From Nocardioides marmoribigeumensis (GTDB taxonomy: Bacteria > Actinomycetota > Actinomycetes > Propionibacteriales > Nocardioidaceae), in NCBI RefSeq assembly GCF_031458325.1, contig NZ_JAVDYG010000001.1, positions 1,860,001 through 1,924,000 of the forward strand: a stretch of 64,000 nt of DNA. Reading direction: 5' to 3'. Made by a program: the position numbers and the translations under genes. The notes under the pieces are model-generated. The model had not been told where the DNA came from. It saw nothing but the letters and a program-made list of their open reading frames with translations, and ran no database searches. Positions 29,409-37,237 of this stretch are shown piece by piece (position 1 is the first letter of the stretch; each line of letters begins with the position of its first letter).

Positions 29409-29446
29409 CGGGCGGGTGGCACGGGACATTCCGTGCCACCCGCCCG
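29409..29446 (-). terminator. Strong terminator between START-like and luciferase-like genes
   Basis: A perfect 16-bp stem (CGGGCGGGTGGCACGG with CCGTGCCACCCGCCCG) with loop GACATT follows the stop of the START-like gene by 26 bp on the minus strand and ends 12 bp before the luciferase-like start. It separates the two transcription units and argues against the ATG at 29429. Confidence 0.85.
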
Positions 29447-29472
29447 CTCTCCCTTCAGGCCCTCGCCGACCC

Positions 29473-29937
29473 TCAGGAGCCGGTGACCTGCTGGTCGAGC
29501 CGCTGCAGGGTGTCCTCGAGCTGGTCGGCCGAGACCAGGGGGAACAGGCCCTTGTCGAGCAGCGCGCGGTCGGTGACCTTGCTCCAGTCGTAGGTGTGGC
29601 GCACGAGCGTGCGGTCGGAGCCCTGGCTCTCCAGCTCCCACACCCACTCCCAGCCCGGGGGCTCCTTGCCCGCGGGCGCGGTCTGCCAGGACAGCAGGTG
29701 GTTCTTGTCGAAGCCGGTGACGGTGTTGTCGGTCTGGTAGTCGCCACCCATGTGGTCGCCGGTCATGTTCATCCGGAACGAGTCGCCGACGCCCTCGATG
29801 CGGTCACCCTTGGCCACCGCGGTCACGAAGCCCGACCCGTCGAGGTCGGCGTGCCGGTCGGGGTTGCTCAGGACGTCGAAGATGGCGTCGCTGGAGGCGT
29901 TGATGGTGCGTTCGACGGTGATCGTGGAGTCGCTCAT
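29473..29937 (-). CDS. SRPBCC (START-like) family protein
   Basis: A 154-residue protein with ATG at 29937. It begins with the SRPBCC pattern ITVERTINASSDAIFDVLSNPDRH and contains FRMNMTGDHMGGDYQTDN and WEWVWELESQGSDRTLVRHTYDW, the long beta-sheet and binding pocket of the family. Probably a cytoplasmic ligand binder. It sits about 730 bp from an MT0933-like antitoxin gene; in M. tuberculosis such an antitoxin (Rv0909) pairs with a START-like toxin (Rv0910), but here another gene intervenes and orientation differs. Confidence 0.85.
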   Translation of the reverse strand: MSDSTITVERTINASSDAIFDVLSNPDRHADLDGSGFVTAVAKGDRIEGVGDSFRMNMTGDHMGGDYQTDNTVTGFDKNHLLSWQTAPAGKEPPGWEWVWELESQGSDRTLVRHTYDWSKVTDRALLDKGLFPLVSADQLEDTLQRLDQQVTGS

Positions 29938-30011
29938 GGACAACCCATGCTCGTTCCCCAGAGCCTCAAACGTCCCCTGGGTCGCCGGCGGGCCCGACTC
30001 GCCCCGTCAGG

Positions 30012-30596
30012 TCAGCTCCTCGAGCGGGGCGACCAGGCCGGGTCGCGGCCGATCAGCCCGATCAGGCGGTCCTGGACGTCGGCGCCCTCGGGCACCGGCA
30101 CGCGCTGCCCGAACTGGCCCGAGGCGGAGAGCACGTCGGCCATCGGCTCCATCCCGGCCAGGGACTGCTCGCAGAAGGTCCGGGGCAGGCGGTCGTCCTG
30201 GCCGGTGGCCCGGGCCAGGTCCCACGTGTGCATGACCACGTCGTTGGTGTAGAACCGGTCGACCACGTCGGCCAGCGTCATCTCCCCGAACATCTCGGAG
30301 GTGTAGGGACGCCCGGCCTCCGCCGGGTCGTCGAGCAGGCGCTGCACCTCGGCGCCGCGCCGGTCCCAGGCCGCGGCCAGGCCGTCGTCGTCGGGACTCT
30401 CCGGGGTCAGGTCGACGCCCAGGCTGCTGCTCAGCAGGCCCGGCAGCCACTCGAGCAGGTGGTGCACGACCGCGCGCGCGTCCCAGCCGTCGGGCGGGGC
30501 GTCGGCCGACCAGTCCTCCACCCCGCGCACCCGGCGGGCGAAGAGCTCGGTCGCGACGCGATGACGGTCGGCAGGGTCCTCGGGCCAGTCGCTCAC
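30012..30596 (-). CDS. Maleylpyruvate isomerase N-terminal/TIGR03086-like DinB-fold protein
   Basis: A 194-residue protein, GTG start at 30596 (an ATG six codons upstream is possible). It has the four-helix mycothiol-dependent/DinB-like fold signatures: RVRGVEDWSADAPPDGWDAR, AVVHHLLEWLPGLL (metal-binding His candidates), and DVVMHTWDLARATGQDD, the standard HxWDLA motif of TIGR03086 proteins. Related enzymes use mycothiol as cofactor; the reaction is unknown here. It diverges from the antitoxin-like gene with 72 bp between starts, containing a 14-bp palindrome. Confidence 0.87.
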   Translation of the reverse strand: MSDWPEDPADRHRVATELFARRVRGVEDWSADAPPDGWDARAVVHHLLEWLPGLLSSSLGVDLTPESPDDDGLAAAWDRRGAEVQRLLDDPAEAGRPYTSEMFGEMTLADVVDRFYTNDVVMHTWDLARATGQDDRLPRTFCEQSLAGMEPMADVLSASGQFGQRVPVPEGADVQDRLIGLIGRDPAWSPRSRS

Positions 30597-30641
30597 GGGC
30601 CCACCCTGGGCCATCCGTGCGCCGCGGACAACCCCGTGGCG

Positions 30642-30655
30642 CCGACCCGGGTCGG
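30642..30655. promoter_or_regulatory. 14-bp perfect palindrome in the divergent promoter region
   Basis: CCGACCCGGGTCGG is an uninterrupted 14-bp palindrome centred in the 72-bp gap between the DinB-fold gene and the antitoxin-like gene, 13 bp before the latter's ATG. Its placement suits an operator shared by both promoters or autoregulation by the small protein. Symmetry is the only evidence. Confidence 0.4.
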
Positions 30656-30668
30656 GGACACTGGACCC

Positions 30669-30908
30669 ATGGGCCTCAGCGACGACCTCAAGAAGGACCT
30701 GCAGAAGGCGGTGACCTCGGTGGGCGGCTACGTCGCCGCACGCGAGGAGCAGATCAGCGAGCTGATCGAGCGCACCGCCGGCAAGGTCGACGAGCGCACG
30801 GAGAAGCGCTACTCCGGCACGATCGACAAGGTGAAGGCCGGGCTGCACACCGGCGTGGCCAGGCTGGCCGAGCAGAAGGACGACGAGGGCGGTCCGGCGA
30901 CGAGCTAG
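30669..30908 (+). CDS. MT0933/Rv0909-like antitoxin-family small protein
   Basis: A 79-residue, highly charged helical protein (MGLSDDLKKDLQKAV, VDERTEKRYSGTIDKVKAG). The DERTxxKYSxxIDK pattern is the hallmark of the MT0933 antitoxin family; the first half is longer and more divergent than usual. No toxin-like gene follows. Its stop shares the palindrome CTAG with the stop of the convergent MarR gene, so the 3' ends overlap. Many family members may be stress or cell-envelope proteins rather than antitoxins. Confidence 0.75.
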   Translation: MGLSDDLKKDLQKAVTSVGGYVAAREEQISELIERTAGKVDERTEKRYSGTIDKVKAGLHTGVARLAEQKDDEGGPATS

Positions 30909-31384
30909 CCGAGCGCCTCGGGGTGCGGCCGCTCCTCCGGGGGTACGACGGCCAGCAGCGCCTCGACGCTGCCCTCCAGGAAGCGGGCCACCACCTCGCG
31001 GTCGTGCTCGTCGAGCTCGGCGTCGAGCTGCTCGAGCCGCTCGAGCATCGGGGTGAGCAGCCGCACGGTGTCGACCCGGCCGCGGTCGGTGATCTCCACG
31101 ACCAGCCGCCGCCGGTCGCTGGGATGGGGGGTGCGGACCGCGTGGCCGTGGGCCACCAGCCGGTCCACGATGCCCGACGAGGCGGCCGTGCTCACGTCGA
31201 GCCGCCGGGCGATCTCGGCCGGGCCGAGGGGCCCGCGCGCGAGCATCTCGAGCGTCCGGACCTCGCTGCGGGTCAGGCCGGCCTGCTGGGCCACGGCGGG
31301 CTGCACCAGCTCGGCGACCGCCACCAGCCGACGCAGCGCGACCAGGGCCGGTGAGCTCGCGGCTGGGCGCTGGGCGACGTCCAT
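30905..31384 (-). CDS. MarR-family transcriptional regulator
   Basis: A 159-residue winged-helix protein, ATG at 31384. The DNA-binding domain spans about residues 35-100 (LTRSEVRTLEMLARGPLGPAEIARRLDVSTAASSGIVDRLV), with the wing signature HPSDRRRLVVEITDRG. It probably represses itself and the divergent MMPL exporter; a clear inverted repeat lies between the starts. The ligand is probably a toxic or lipophilic compound exported by the pump (inference from arrangement). Confidence 0.93.
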   Translation of the reverse strand: MDVAQRPAASSPALVALRRLVAVAELVQPAVAQQAGLTRSEVRTLEMLARGPLGPAEIARRLDVSTAASSGIVDRLVAHGHAVRTPHPSDRRRLVVEITDRGRVDTVRLLTPMLERLEQLDAELDEHDREVVARFLEGSVEALLAVVPPEERPHPEALG

Positions 31385-31394
31385 TTGAATCTCG

Positions 31395-31411
31395 CTAACT
31401 GGGTTAGTAAC
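31395..31411. promoter_or_regulatory. Putative MarR operator between marR and mmpL-like genes
   Basis: CTAAC-TGG-GTTAG is an inverted repeat overlapped by a second one, GTTA-G-TAAC, in a locally AT-rich patch 11 bp upstream of the marR ATG. The overlap of two symmetric sites at a divergent promoter is a typical MarR binding arrangement and would shut off both genes. Confidence 0.75.
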
Positions 31412-31450
31412 TTCTTGAGAGACATCCTCAGCCTACCCCCGGAGACCCCC

Positions 31451-33508
31451 GTGAGCCTGCTGCGACTCCTGACCGCTCGGCGTACCTCCTGGGTGGTGGT
31501 GGTGCTCGGCCTCCTCGCCGCCGGCGCCCTCATCGGGGCGGTGGGACAGGCCGAGCAGCCCGTCGGCCCCCTCGTCTCCGCCGCCAGGGGCGCGGACAGC
31601 ACCGAGGGCACGGCCCTGCAGCAGCGGCTGCCGGAGGCCGACGGCTCGGTGGCGGTCGTGGTGGCCACGGCGCCCGGCGACGGCACGCTGCCGCCGGCAG
31701 CGACCCGCCGGATCGCTGCCGCGGTCGCCGACGCCGCCGGCCCCGGGGTGCTCGGCGACGACAGCGAGGAGAGGCTGCAGGTCCTCGGCCCGCCGGTGCA
31801 GCCCAGCAAGGACGGCACCGCCGCCCTCACCGTGCTCCAGGTCCCCGACCTCGGCAACGAGGCCAACGCCGAGGCGATCGACCGGCTGCGCGACCGGCTC
31901 GACACGGCCGCCCCTCAGGACGTGCGGTTCCAGGTGACCGGCCCGGCCGCGGTCCAGGCCGACCTCGCCTCGGTGTTCGACGGCGCGACCTTCCGGCTGC
32001 TCGCGGTCACGGGCGCGGTCGTCGCCCTGCTGCTGCTCATCACCTACCGCAGCCCTGTCCTGTGGCTGGTCCCGCTCACCGTGGTCGGCGTCGCCGACCA
32101 GCTCGCCGGCGTGCTCGCCACCCGCTTCCTCGCCGCGATCGACGTGCCGTGGGACGAGTCGACGATCGGCATCCTGTCGGTGCTGGTGTTCGGCGCAGGC
32201 ACCGACTACGCCCTGCTCCTGATCTCGCGCTACCGCGACGAGCTGCACGTGCACGAGGACCGCGGCGAGGCGATGGCGGCGGCCCTGCGGCCCACCCTGC
32301 GGGCCGTGGTCCCGAGCGCGGTCACCGTCGTCATCGGGCTGGTCACCCTCGCCCTCTCGGTCTTCCCGACCACCCGCGGCCTCGGGCTCGCCTGCGCGGT
32401 CGGCGTTCTCACCGCGGGGGTCATGGTGATGGCGGTGCTCCCCGGCGCGCTCGTGCTGGTCGGCCGTTGGGCGTTCTGGCCGCGCATCCCGCACTACGAC
32501 GGCCGGGCACCGTCCCACGACCGCTCGCTGTGGGCCAGGGTCGGCCACGGCGTCGCGCGGCGTCCGGTCGCCATGGCGGCCACGCTGGTCGTCGTGCTCC
32601 TCGGCGTCGCCCTGGGCACGCTGCGCCTCGACAGCGGCCTGAGCACCGCCGACCAGTTCCTCGACACCCCCGAGTCGATCACCGCCGCCGACCGGGTGGC
32701 GCAGTCCTTCCCCGCCGGCCTCGTCGACCCCCTCGCGGTCGTCACCGAGGCCGACCCCGACGAGGTCGCCGCCGCGGCCGGACGGGTCGACGGGGTCGAG
32801 TCCGCCCGCGTGGGTGCACGGGGGGACGGCGTCGCCCAGGTCGACGTCGTCCTCGACGGGTCCGGGTCCACCGCCTCGCGCATCGAGTCGCTGCGCTCCG
32901 CGCTCTCGTCGTACGACGGCACGCACGTCACCGGGACCGAGGCGGTCGCGCTCGACGAGGAGAAGGGCAGCGAGCGTGACCGCGGCCTGATCATCCCGCT
33001 GATCCTCGGGCTCGTGGTGGTCGGCCTGGCCCTGCTGCTGCGCTCGGTGGTGGCTCCGCTGCTGCTCGTGCTCAGCGTGGTGCTGACCTACTTCGCCAGC
33101 CTGGGCCTCGCGGGCTTCCTGTTCGGGCCGGTCCTCGGCTTCGAGGCGATGAGCTCCAACGTGCCGCTGCTGGCGTTCCTGTTCCTGGTCGCGCTCGGTG
33201 TGGACTACAACATCTTCCTCGTCACCCGCGCGCTCGAGGAGACCCCGGGGCACGGCCTGCGCGACGGGATGGTGCGGGCCCTGGCCAGCACGGGCGGGGT
33301 GATCACCAGCGCCGGCGTGCTGCTGGCCGCGGTGTTCGCCGCCCTGGGGGTGCTCCCCCTCGTGGTGCTCGCCCAGCTCGGGGTGATCATCTGCATCGGC
33401 GTGCTGATCGACACCCTGCTCGTGCGCACCGTGCTCGTGCCGGCCCTGGCGATCTGGCTCGGTGACCGGTTCTGGTGGCCGCGCAGAGTCGACGCCGGCG
33501 GGGCGTGA
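31451..33508 (+). CDS. MMPL/RND-type lipophilic exporter
   Basis: A 685-residue transporter with about 12 membrane segments in two repeats, each with an extracytoplasmic domain after the first helix. The RND/MMPL signatures GAGTDYALLLISRYRDEL and GVDYNIFLVTRALEE (proton-relay Asp-Tyr pairs) are present. GTG at 31451 is chosen for the GGAG site just upstream and because the protein then opens with the Arg-flanked first helix (LLTARRTSWVVVVLGLLAAG). Regulated by the divergent MarR protein. Substrates could be lipids, siderophores or drugs. Confidence 0.93.
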   Translation: MSLLRLLTARRTSWVVVVLGLLAAGALIGAVGQAEQPVGPLVSAARGADSTEGTALQQRLPEADGSVAVVVATAPGDGTLPPAATRRIAAAVADAAGPGVLGDDSEERLQVLGPPVQPSKDGTAALTVLQVPDLGNEANAEAIDRLRDRLDTAAPQDVRFQVTGPAAVQADLASVFDGATFRLLAVTGAVVALLLLITYRSPVLWLVPLTVVGVADQLAGVLATRFLAAIDVPWDESTIGILSVLVFGAGTDYALLLISRYRDELHVHEDRGEAMAAALRPTLRAVVPSAVTVVIGLVTLALSVFPTTRGLGLACAVGVLTAGVMVMAVLPGALVLVGRWAFWPRIPHYDGRAPSHDRSLWARVGHGVARRPVAMAATLVVVLLGVALGTLRLDSGLSTADQFLDTPESITAADRVAQSFPAGLVDPLAVVTEADPDEVAAAAGRVDGVESARVGARGDGVAQVDVVLDGSGSTASRIESLRSALSSYDGTHVTGTEAVALDEEKGSERDRGLIIPLILGLVVVGLALLLRSVVAPLLLVLSVVLTYFASLGLAGFLFGPVLGFEAMSSNVPLLAFLFLVALGVDYNIFLVTRALEETPGHGLRDGMVRALASTGGVITSAGVLLAAVFAALGVLPLVVLAQLGVIICIGVLIDTLLVRTVLVPALAIWLGDRFWWPRRVDAGGA

Positions 33509-33533
33509 GCCGGGCCTGAGGCACCGGACAAGG

Positions 33534-33571
33534 CCGAGACCCGCCGGGCCCGAGGGCGCGGCGGGTCTCGG
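33534..33571. terminator. Bidirectional terminator between converging genes
   Basis: A perfect 13-bp stem (CCGAGACCCGCCG with CGGCGGGTCTCGG) encloses a 12-nt loop, 25 bp from the MMPL stop and 7 bp from the stop of the convergent exported protein. It can terminate both transcripts. Confidence 0.8.
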
Positions 33572-33578
33572 TCGAGGG

Positions 33579-35048
33579 TCACTTCCTGGTGCTGTAGTGC
33601 AGCGGGTGCCCGGTCCACGCGCCCATGGCGATCGTGAACTTCTTGACGCACCGACCGCCCGCGAGGTACTTGCGGGTGTAGACGTCCTTGACGTAGCGGC
33701 AGGTCGACAGGCCCGTGCTGAGCGTCGGCTTGCTGGTGGTGCCCTTGACGTTGACCACGTCCATGCCCAGGGCGTAGGGACGGAACCACACGCAGCTGAC
33801 CAGGCTGCCGCTGGCGCACTTGGTCCGGCTCGGACCGGTCGTGCGCGGGGCACCGAAGGTCGTGTTGACCAGGTCGGGGTAGTTGCCGTAGCGGTTGCAG
33901 ACGCCGCTGTCGCTGCCGTCGGGACCGCAGCCGCCGTCACCGGTGTTGACCGCGACCGGCAGGTTGAACAGCTTGACCCGCGACCAGGCGTAGCTCACGT
34001 CGCGCCGGTTCTGGTGGGTCCGGCCGCCGAGGCTGGAGGTGGTGATCAGGTTGAGCACCCGGTGGCCGTGCGTCGCGTCGCGCTCGTTGAGCTTGTTGGC
34101 GGCGAAGTGGCGCTTCCAGTCCTTGATCCGGGGCGCGGTGGGCACCTCGCTGAGGATCAGGTCCACCGCGTTCCAGATGTCGTTCTTGAACGTGCAGGCG
34201 CTCCAGCGGGCAGCGCGGCAGTCCGCGTCCTTGGGGTCGGGGCGCATGCGCACCGGCCGGTCGAACGGCGAGCGGCCGTTGTTCATGACCGAGCCCAGGC
34301 CCACCGCGCGCGCCAGGCGCAGCATCGAGACGTAGGAGTCGGCGAACGTGGCGCCCTGGACCACCGGGTCGCTGGTGCACTGCGACTGGGCGGACCAGAC
34401 GGGGCGCCCGTTGATGTCCTTGATGTACTGCGTCGCGGCCTGGCCGCGGTCGAACATCACGCCGTCCCAGCCGTCGGCCTTGAGGTCGGCGAGGATGCTC
34501 TTGATCCGGGTCTGGACGGCCCGCTCGTTGGCGTCGACGAACCACCACGTCGTCTTGCCGCCATCGGTCCTGCGGCCGACGGCGGGCGTGCCGTTGGGGT
34601 CGAGGAGCGTGCCCTTGTTGAAGCAGAACGCGCCGTCACCGTTGCTGATGTCGAGCCGGTCCTGGGTGCCGTTGCTCGGCGCCCAGAAGAACTGGATGTA
34701 GCGGTAGGCCTTGGCGCCGGTGGCGTGGATCGCGTTGACCGTCGGGGTCTCGTCGGTCGGGTGCTTGGCCGTGGTGACCACGACCGCGGCGCGGCCCCAC
34801 TTCCGCTTCAGCGTGCTCACGTTGGCCATGGTGATCGGCGTGCTGCCGTCGTAGTAGAAGACGCCGTTGCGAACCTGCTTCTTGGAGTTCGTGAACGGGT
34901 TCTTGACCGTCGTCGCGCGGGCCGACGTGCCGTCGGGCGCGCCGTTGGCCGGCGCCTGGACCAGCGAGAGACCGACCAGGGCGGTCGCCGCGACGGCGAG
35001 CACCCCGACCCCTCGACGTGCGGACCGTCGTCCGAGACCTCGTGCCAC
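33579..35048 (-). CDS. Exported hydrolase-like protein of unrecognised family, paralogue A
   Basis: A 489-residue exported protein with GTG at 35048 and GGGGGAAAC before it. The Arg-rich N-terminus and VGVLAVAATALVGLSLVQAPANGA form a Sec signal. The mature part shares with paralogue B an ordered set of motifs: VFYYDGS, VVVTTAK, GAKAYRYIQFFWAP, DGWDGVMFDRG, CTSDP, SPFDRPVRMRPDPKD, VAVNTGDGGC and SGVCNRYGNYPDL. The alternating strand/helix pattern with Asp-rich strand ends suggests a TIM-barrel glycosidase-like fold (GH114-like idea, unproven); the WDGVMFD acid is the best catalytic candidate. A 7-bp inverted repeat (35071-35098) lies upstream. Last gene of a three-gene set. Confidence 0.8.
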   Translation of the reverse strand: MARGLGRRSARRGVGVLAVAATALVGLSLVQAPANGAPDGTSARATTVKNPFTNSKKQVRNGVFYYDGSTPITMANVSTLKRKWGRAAVVVTTAKHPTDETPTVNAIHATGAKAYRYIQFFWAPSNGTQDRLDISNGDGAFCFNKGTLLDPNGTPAVGRRTDGGKTTWWFVDANERAVQTRIKSILADLKADGWDGVMFDRGQAATQYIKDINGRPVWSAQSQCTSDPVVQGATFADSYVSMLRLARAVGLGSVMNNGRSPFDRPVRMRPDPKDADCRAARWSACTFKNDIWNAVDLILSEVPTAPRIKDWKRHFAANKLNERDATHGHRVLNLITTSSLGGRTHQNRRDVSYAWSRVKLFNLPVAVNTGDGGCGPDGSDSGVCNRYGNYPDLVNTTFGAPRTTGPSRTKCASGSLVSCVWFRPYALGMDVVNVKGTTSKPTLSTGLSTCRYVKDVYTRKYLAGGRCVKKFTIAMGAWTGHPLHYSTRK

Positions 35049-35134
35049 CGTTGTTTCCCCCTGCGTCGTTGGTGAGAAGTAACCGGACAAGTCTCACCCG
35101 AGGAGCGTCCGCTTCACACACGTTTGCGCGAATC

Positions 35135-37225
35135 CTATGAGGCGGGGTGGCTCCGGGGCGAACCGAGACGGCGCAGCAGGAGGACGGCCCCGGCGAGCAC
35201 CGCGGCGACGACCGCGAACCCGCCCAGCACGGCTCCACCGAGGGGTCGTGCGGGGCCCACGGACTCGACGGCGACCGGGGTCCCGGGGGCCTTGAACAGG
35301 CGTACGTCGCCCTGTCGCCACACCAGGTCGAGGTCCGCTGCGCTGCGCAGGCTCGAGGAGGGGCGGGCGTACTGCAGCCCCGATCCGAGCTCGGCGGGCC
35401 GGGCCAGCAGGAGGTAGTCGGCGCCGACCCGCTCGAGGCCCCCCGGCGACGGCGACACGAGGAAGTCGTGGACGGCCCGCAGGTCGGCCACGGCCGCCTG
35501 GAGGAACCCGCGCTCCTCGATCAGCGGCTGGCGGCCCTCGAGCGGGTTCTCGACGTGGCTGAAGTACTCCAGCGTCCCGCGGGTGGCCACGTTGGAGACC
35601 ACCCGGGAACCGCGGGGGAGGTGCGAGCGCATCCAGGTCAGAGCCGCCAGGCCGTCGCCCTCCAGGACGTGCCGGGTCTGCATCGTGCGGTAGGTCAGCG
35701 GCGCCGACAGCACGAGGACCGCGGCGACAACCGCCACGACCGCGCCCCGGGCGGCCCGGGGGCGCCGTGCGGCGCGGGCGGCGAGGCGCTCGAGGACGGC
35801 CACCCCGCCGGCCACCATGAAGCAGTAGCCCAGCGGGAAGTAGCCGGCGATCCGGGCGTTGCCCGTGTGCTCGGGCACATAGGTGTCGTAGCGCAGCTCG
35901 AAGTACAGGACGGCCACCGCCATCAGCCCCATCGCCGCGACCGCGACACCCACCCCGCGCGCGGCCCGCGTGCGCCACGACACCGCGGCGCCCGCCAGGC
36001 CGACCACCCCGAGCACGACCAGCCAGCCCCAGTGCCAGGAGAGCAGCCCGTGGGCGGGCAGCGGCGAGAGCAGCGAGTCCCGCAGCGAGTCCCGCACCAC
36101 CGGCTGGTCGAAGCGGCCGTTGCTGAACTGCACGAAGTCGAAGGTCGGGTCGCTCCCGCCGGAACCACGGGCGGGGTTGCCGGCGTCGGCCAGCGGGCTC
36201 GGCCGGCCCTGGACGGCGACGCCCTGGGTGACCAGGACGACGACCGCGGCGACCCCCGAGAGGCCGAGGACCGCGAGACGGCGGAAGAGGCCCTCCCGGC
36301 GGGTGGCCACCTCGAGCAGGACCGCAGGCACCAGCACCAGGCCGGTCACCGCGGCGGCGATGCCGTGCACGCTGACGTCCAGGGCCAGGGTCACCGCGGC
36401 GAGCAGGACCAGGTGGTGCTCGGACCGGCGCACGCCGACGACGGCCAGGCGCACGGCCGCGAACCCGAAGGCGATGCCGAGCGCCTCGGGCGAGTTGTTG
36501 CCCGCGGTCTCGACGAAGAACGTGGTCGCGGTCAGCACGAGCACCCCCGCGGCCGCCGGCAGGGGCCGGAACCACGAGCGCAGCGCGAGGTAGGCGGTGG
36601 CCACGAGCAGGAGGGTCATGGGCAGCCGCCACACCGCGACCGCGAGCGGGTCGGCCAGGTGCGGGGTGAGCCCCAGGAACGCCTGGGAGAGCAGGTTGAA
36701 GTCGAGGTAGTCGGGCTGCCACCGGACCTCACGGCCCCACTCGAGCACGTGGTCGGGCACGCCACCTGCCAGCGACAGCTGGCGACCCAGGCCCCAGTAG
36801 AACCACTGGTAGCTGTGCGAGGGCCGGTAGCCGCGACCCAGGACGCTGACCGACAGCGGCGCGGAGGCGACGAGCACGAACGCCGCGACCAGCGCGTGCC
36901 GCCACCGCACCCGGCGTACGGCGGCCAGGAGCGCGACCAGGCCGGCCAGCCCCAGCAGCCCGGTCGTCCACCCCATCGTCACCGGGGACAGCCGAGCGAG
37001 CCCGATCAGCGCGACCCCCAGCACGGTCGCGGAGACCAGGCTCAGGCAGACAGCGGCGGCGAAGCGGTCACCGGCTGACCAGGACGGGCCGGGCTGGCGA
37101 CCCGCCCTGCGGCGTACGGCGTCACGAGCGGCCAGCAGGCCCGCACCCGGCAGCACGAGGACCGCGGCCCCCGCGGCCAGGCCGGTCAGGGCCGCCCAGA
37201 CCGTCGCGCCGTCGACCACCGCCAT
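35135..37225 (-). CDS. Polytopic membrane protein, GT-C glycosyltransferase-like
   Basis: A 696-residue protein with about 13-14 predicted membrane helices, ATG at 37225. The large first loop (YRPSHSYQWFYWGLGRQLSL to RWQPDYLDFN) and the extracytoplasmic C-terminal domain (LTWMRSHLPRGSRVVSN, VGADYLLLARPAELG, VWRQGDVRLFKAPG) follow the plan of GT-C glycosyltransferases that use polyprenyl-phosphate sugars. No exact family could be named. It lies 12 bp downstream of paralogue B and 86 bp upstream of paralogue A, so the three probably form one operon acting on an envelope or secreted polysaccharide. Confidence 0.75.
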   Translation of the reverse strand: MAVVDGATVWAALTGLAAGAAVLVLPGAGLLAARDAVRRRAGRQPGPSWSAGDRFAAAVCLSLVSATVLGVALIGLARLSPVTMGWTTGLLGLAGLVALLAAVRRVRWRHALVAAFVLVASAPLSVSVLGRGYRPSHSYQWFYWGLGRQLSLAGGVPDHVLEWGREVRWQPDYLDFNLLSQAFLGLTPHLADPLAVAVWRLPMTLLLVATAYLALRSWFRPLPAAAGVLVLTATTFFVETAGNNSPEALGIAFGFAAVRLAVVGVRRSEHHLVLLAAVTLALDVSVHGIAAAVTGLVLVPAVLLEVATRREGLFRRLAVLGLSGVAAVVVLVTQGVAVQGRPSPLADAGNPARGSGGSDPTFDFVQFSNGRFDQPVVRDSLRDSLLSPLPAHGLLSWHWGWLVVLGVVGLAGAAVSWRTRAARGVGVAVAAMGLMAVAVLYFELRYDTYVPEHTGNARIAGYFPLGYCFMVAGGVAVLERLAARAARRPRAARGAVVAVVAAVLVLSAPLTYRTMQTRHVLEGDGLAALTWMRSHLPRGSRVVSNVATRGTLEYFSHVENPLEGRQPLIEERGFLQAAVADLRAVHDFLVSPSPGGLERVGADYLLLARPAELGSGLQYARPSSSLRSAADLDLVWRQGDVRLFKAPGTPVAVESVGPARPLGGAVLGGFAVVAAVLAGAVLLLRRLGSPRSHPAS

Positions 37226-37237
37226 CCCGGGGCCGTC

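Noticed and set aside
29397-29429. Upstream ATG (29429) as the start of the luciferase-like gene
   Set aside because: It falls inside a perfect 16-bp terminator hairpin of the preceding gene, has no ribosome site, and the added residues do not resemble the family.
31433-33940. An 835-codon minus-strand frame opposite the MMPL exporter
   Set aside because: The plus strand encodes clear RND signatures; the minus frame is Arg/Gly/Asp/His/Gln-rich, crosses a terminator and has no recognisable fold.
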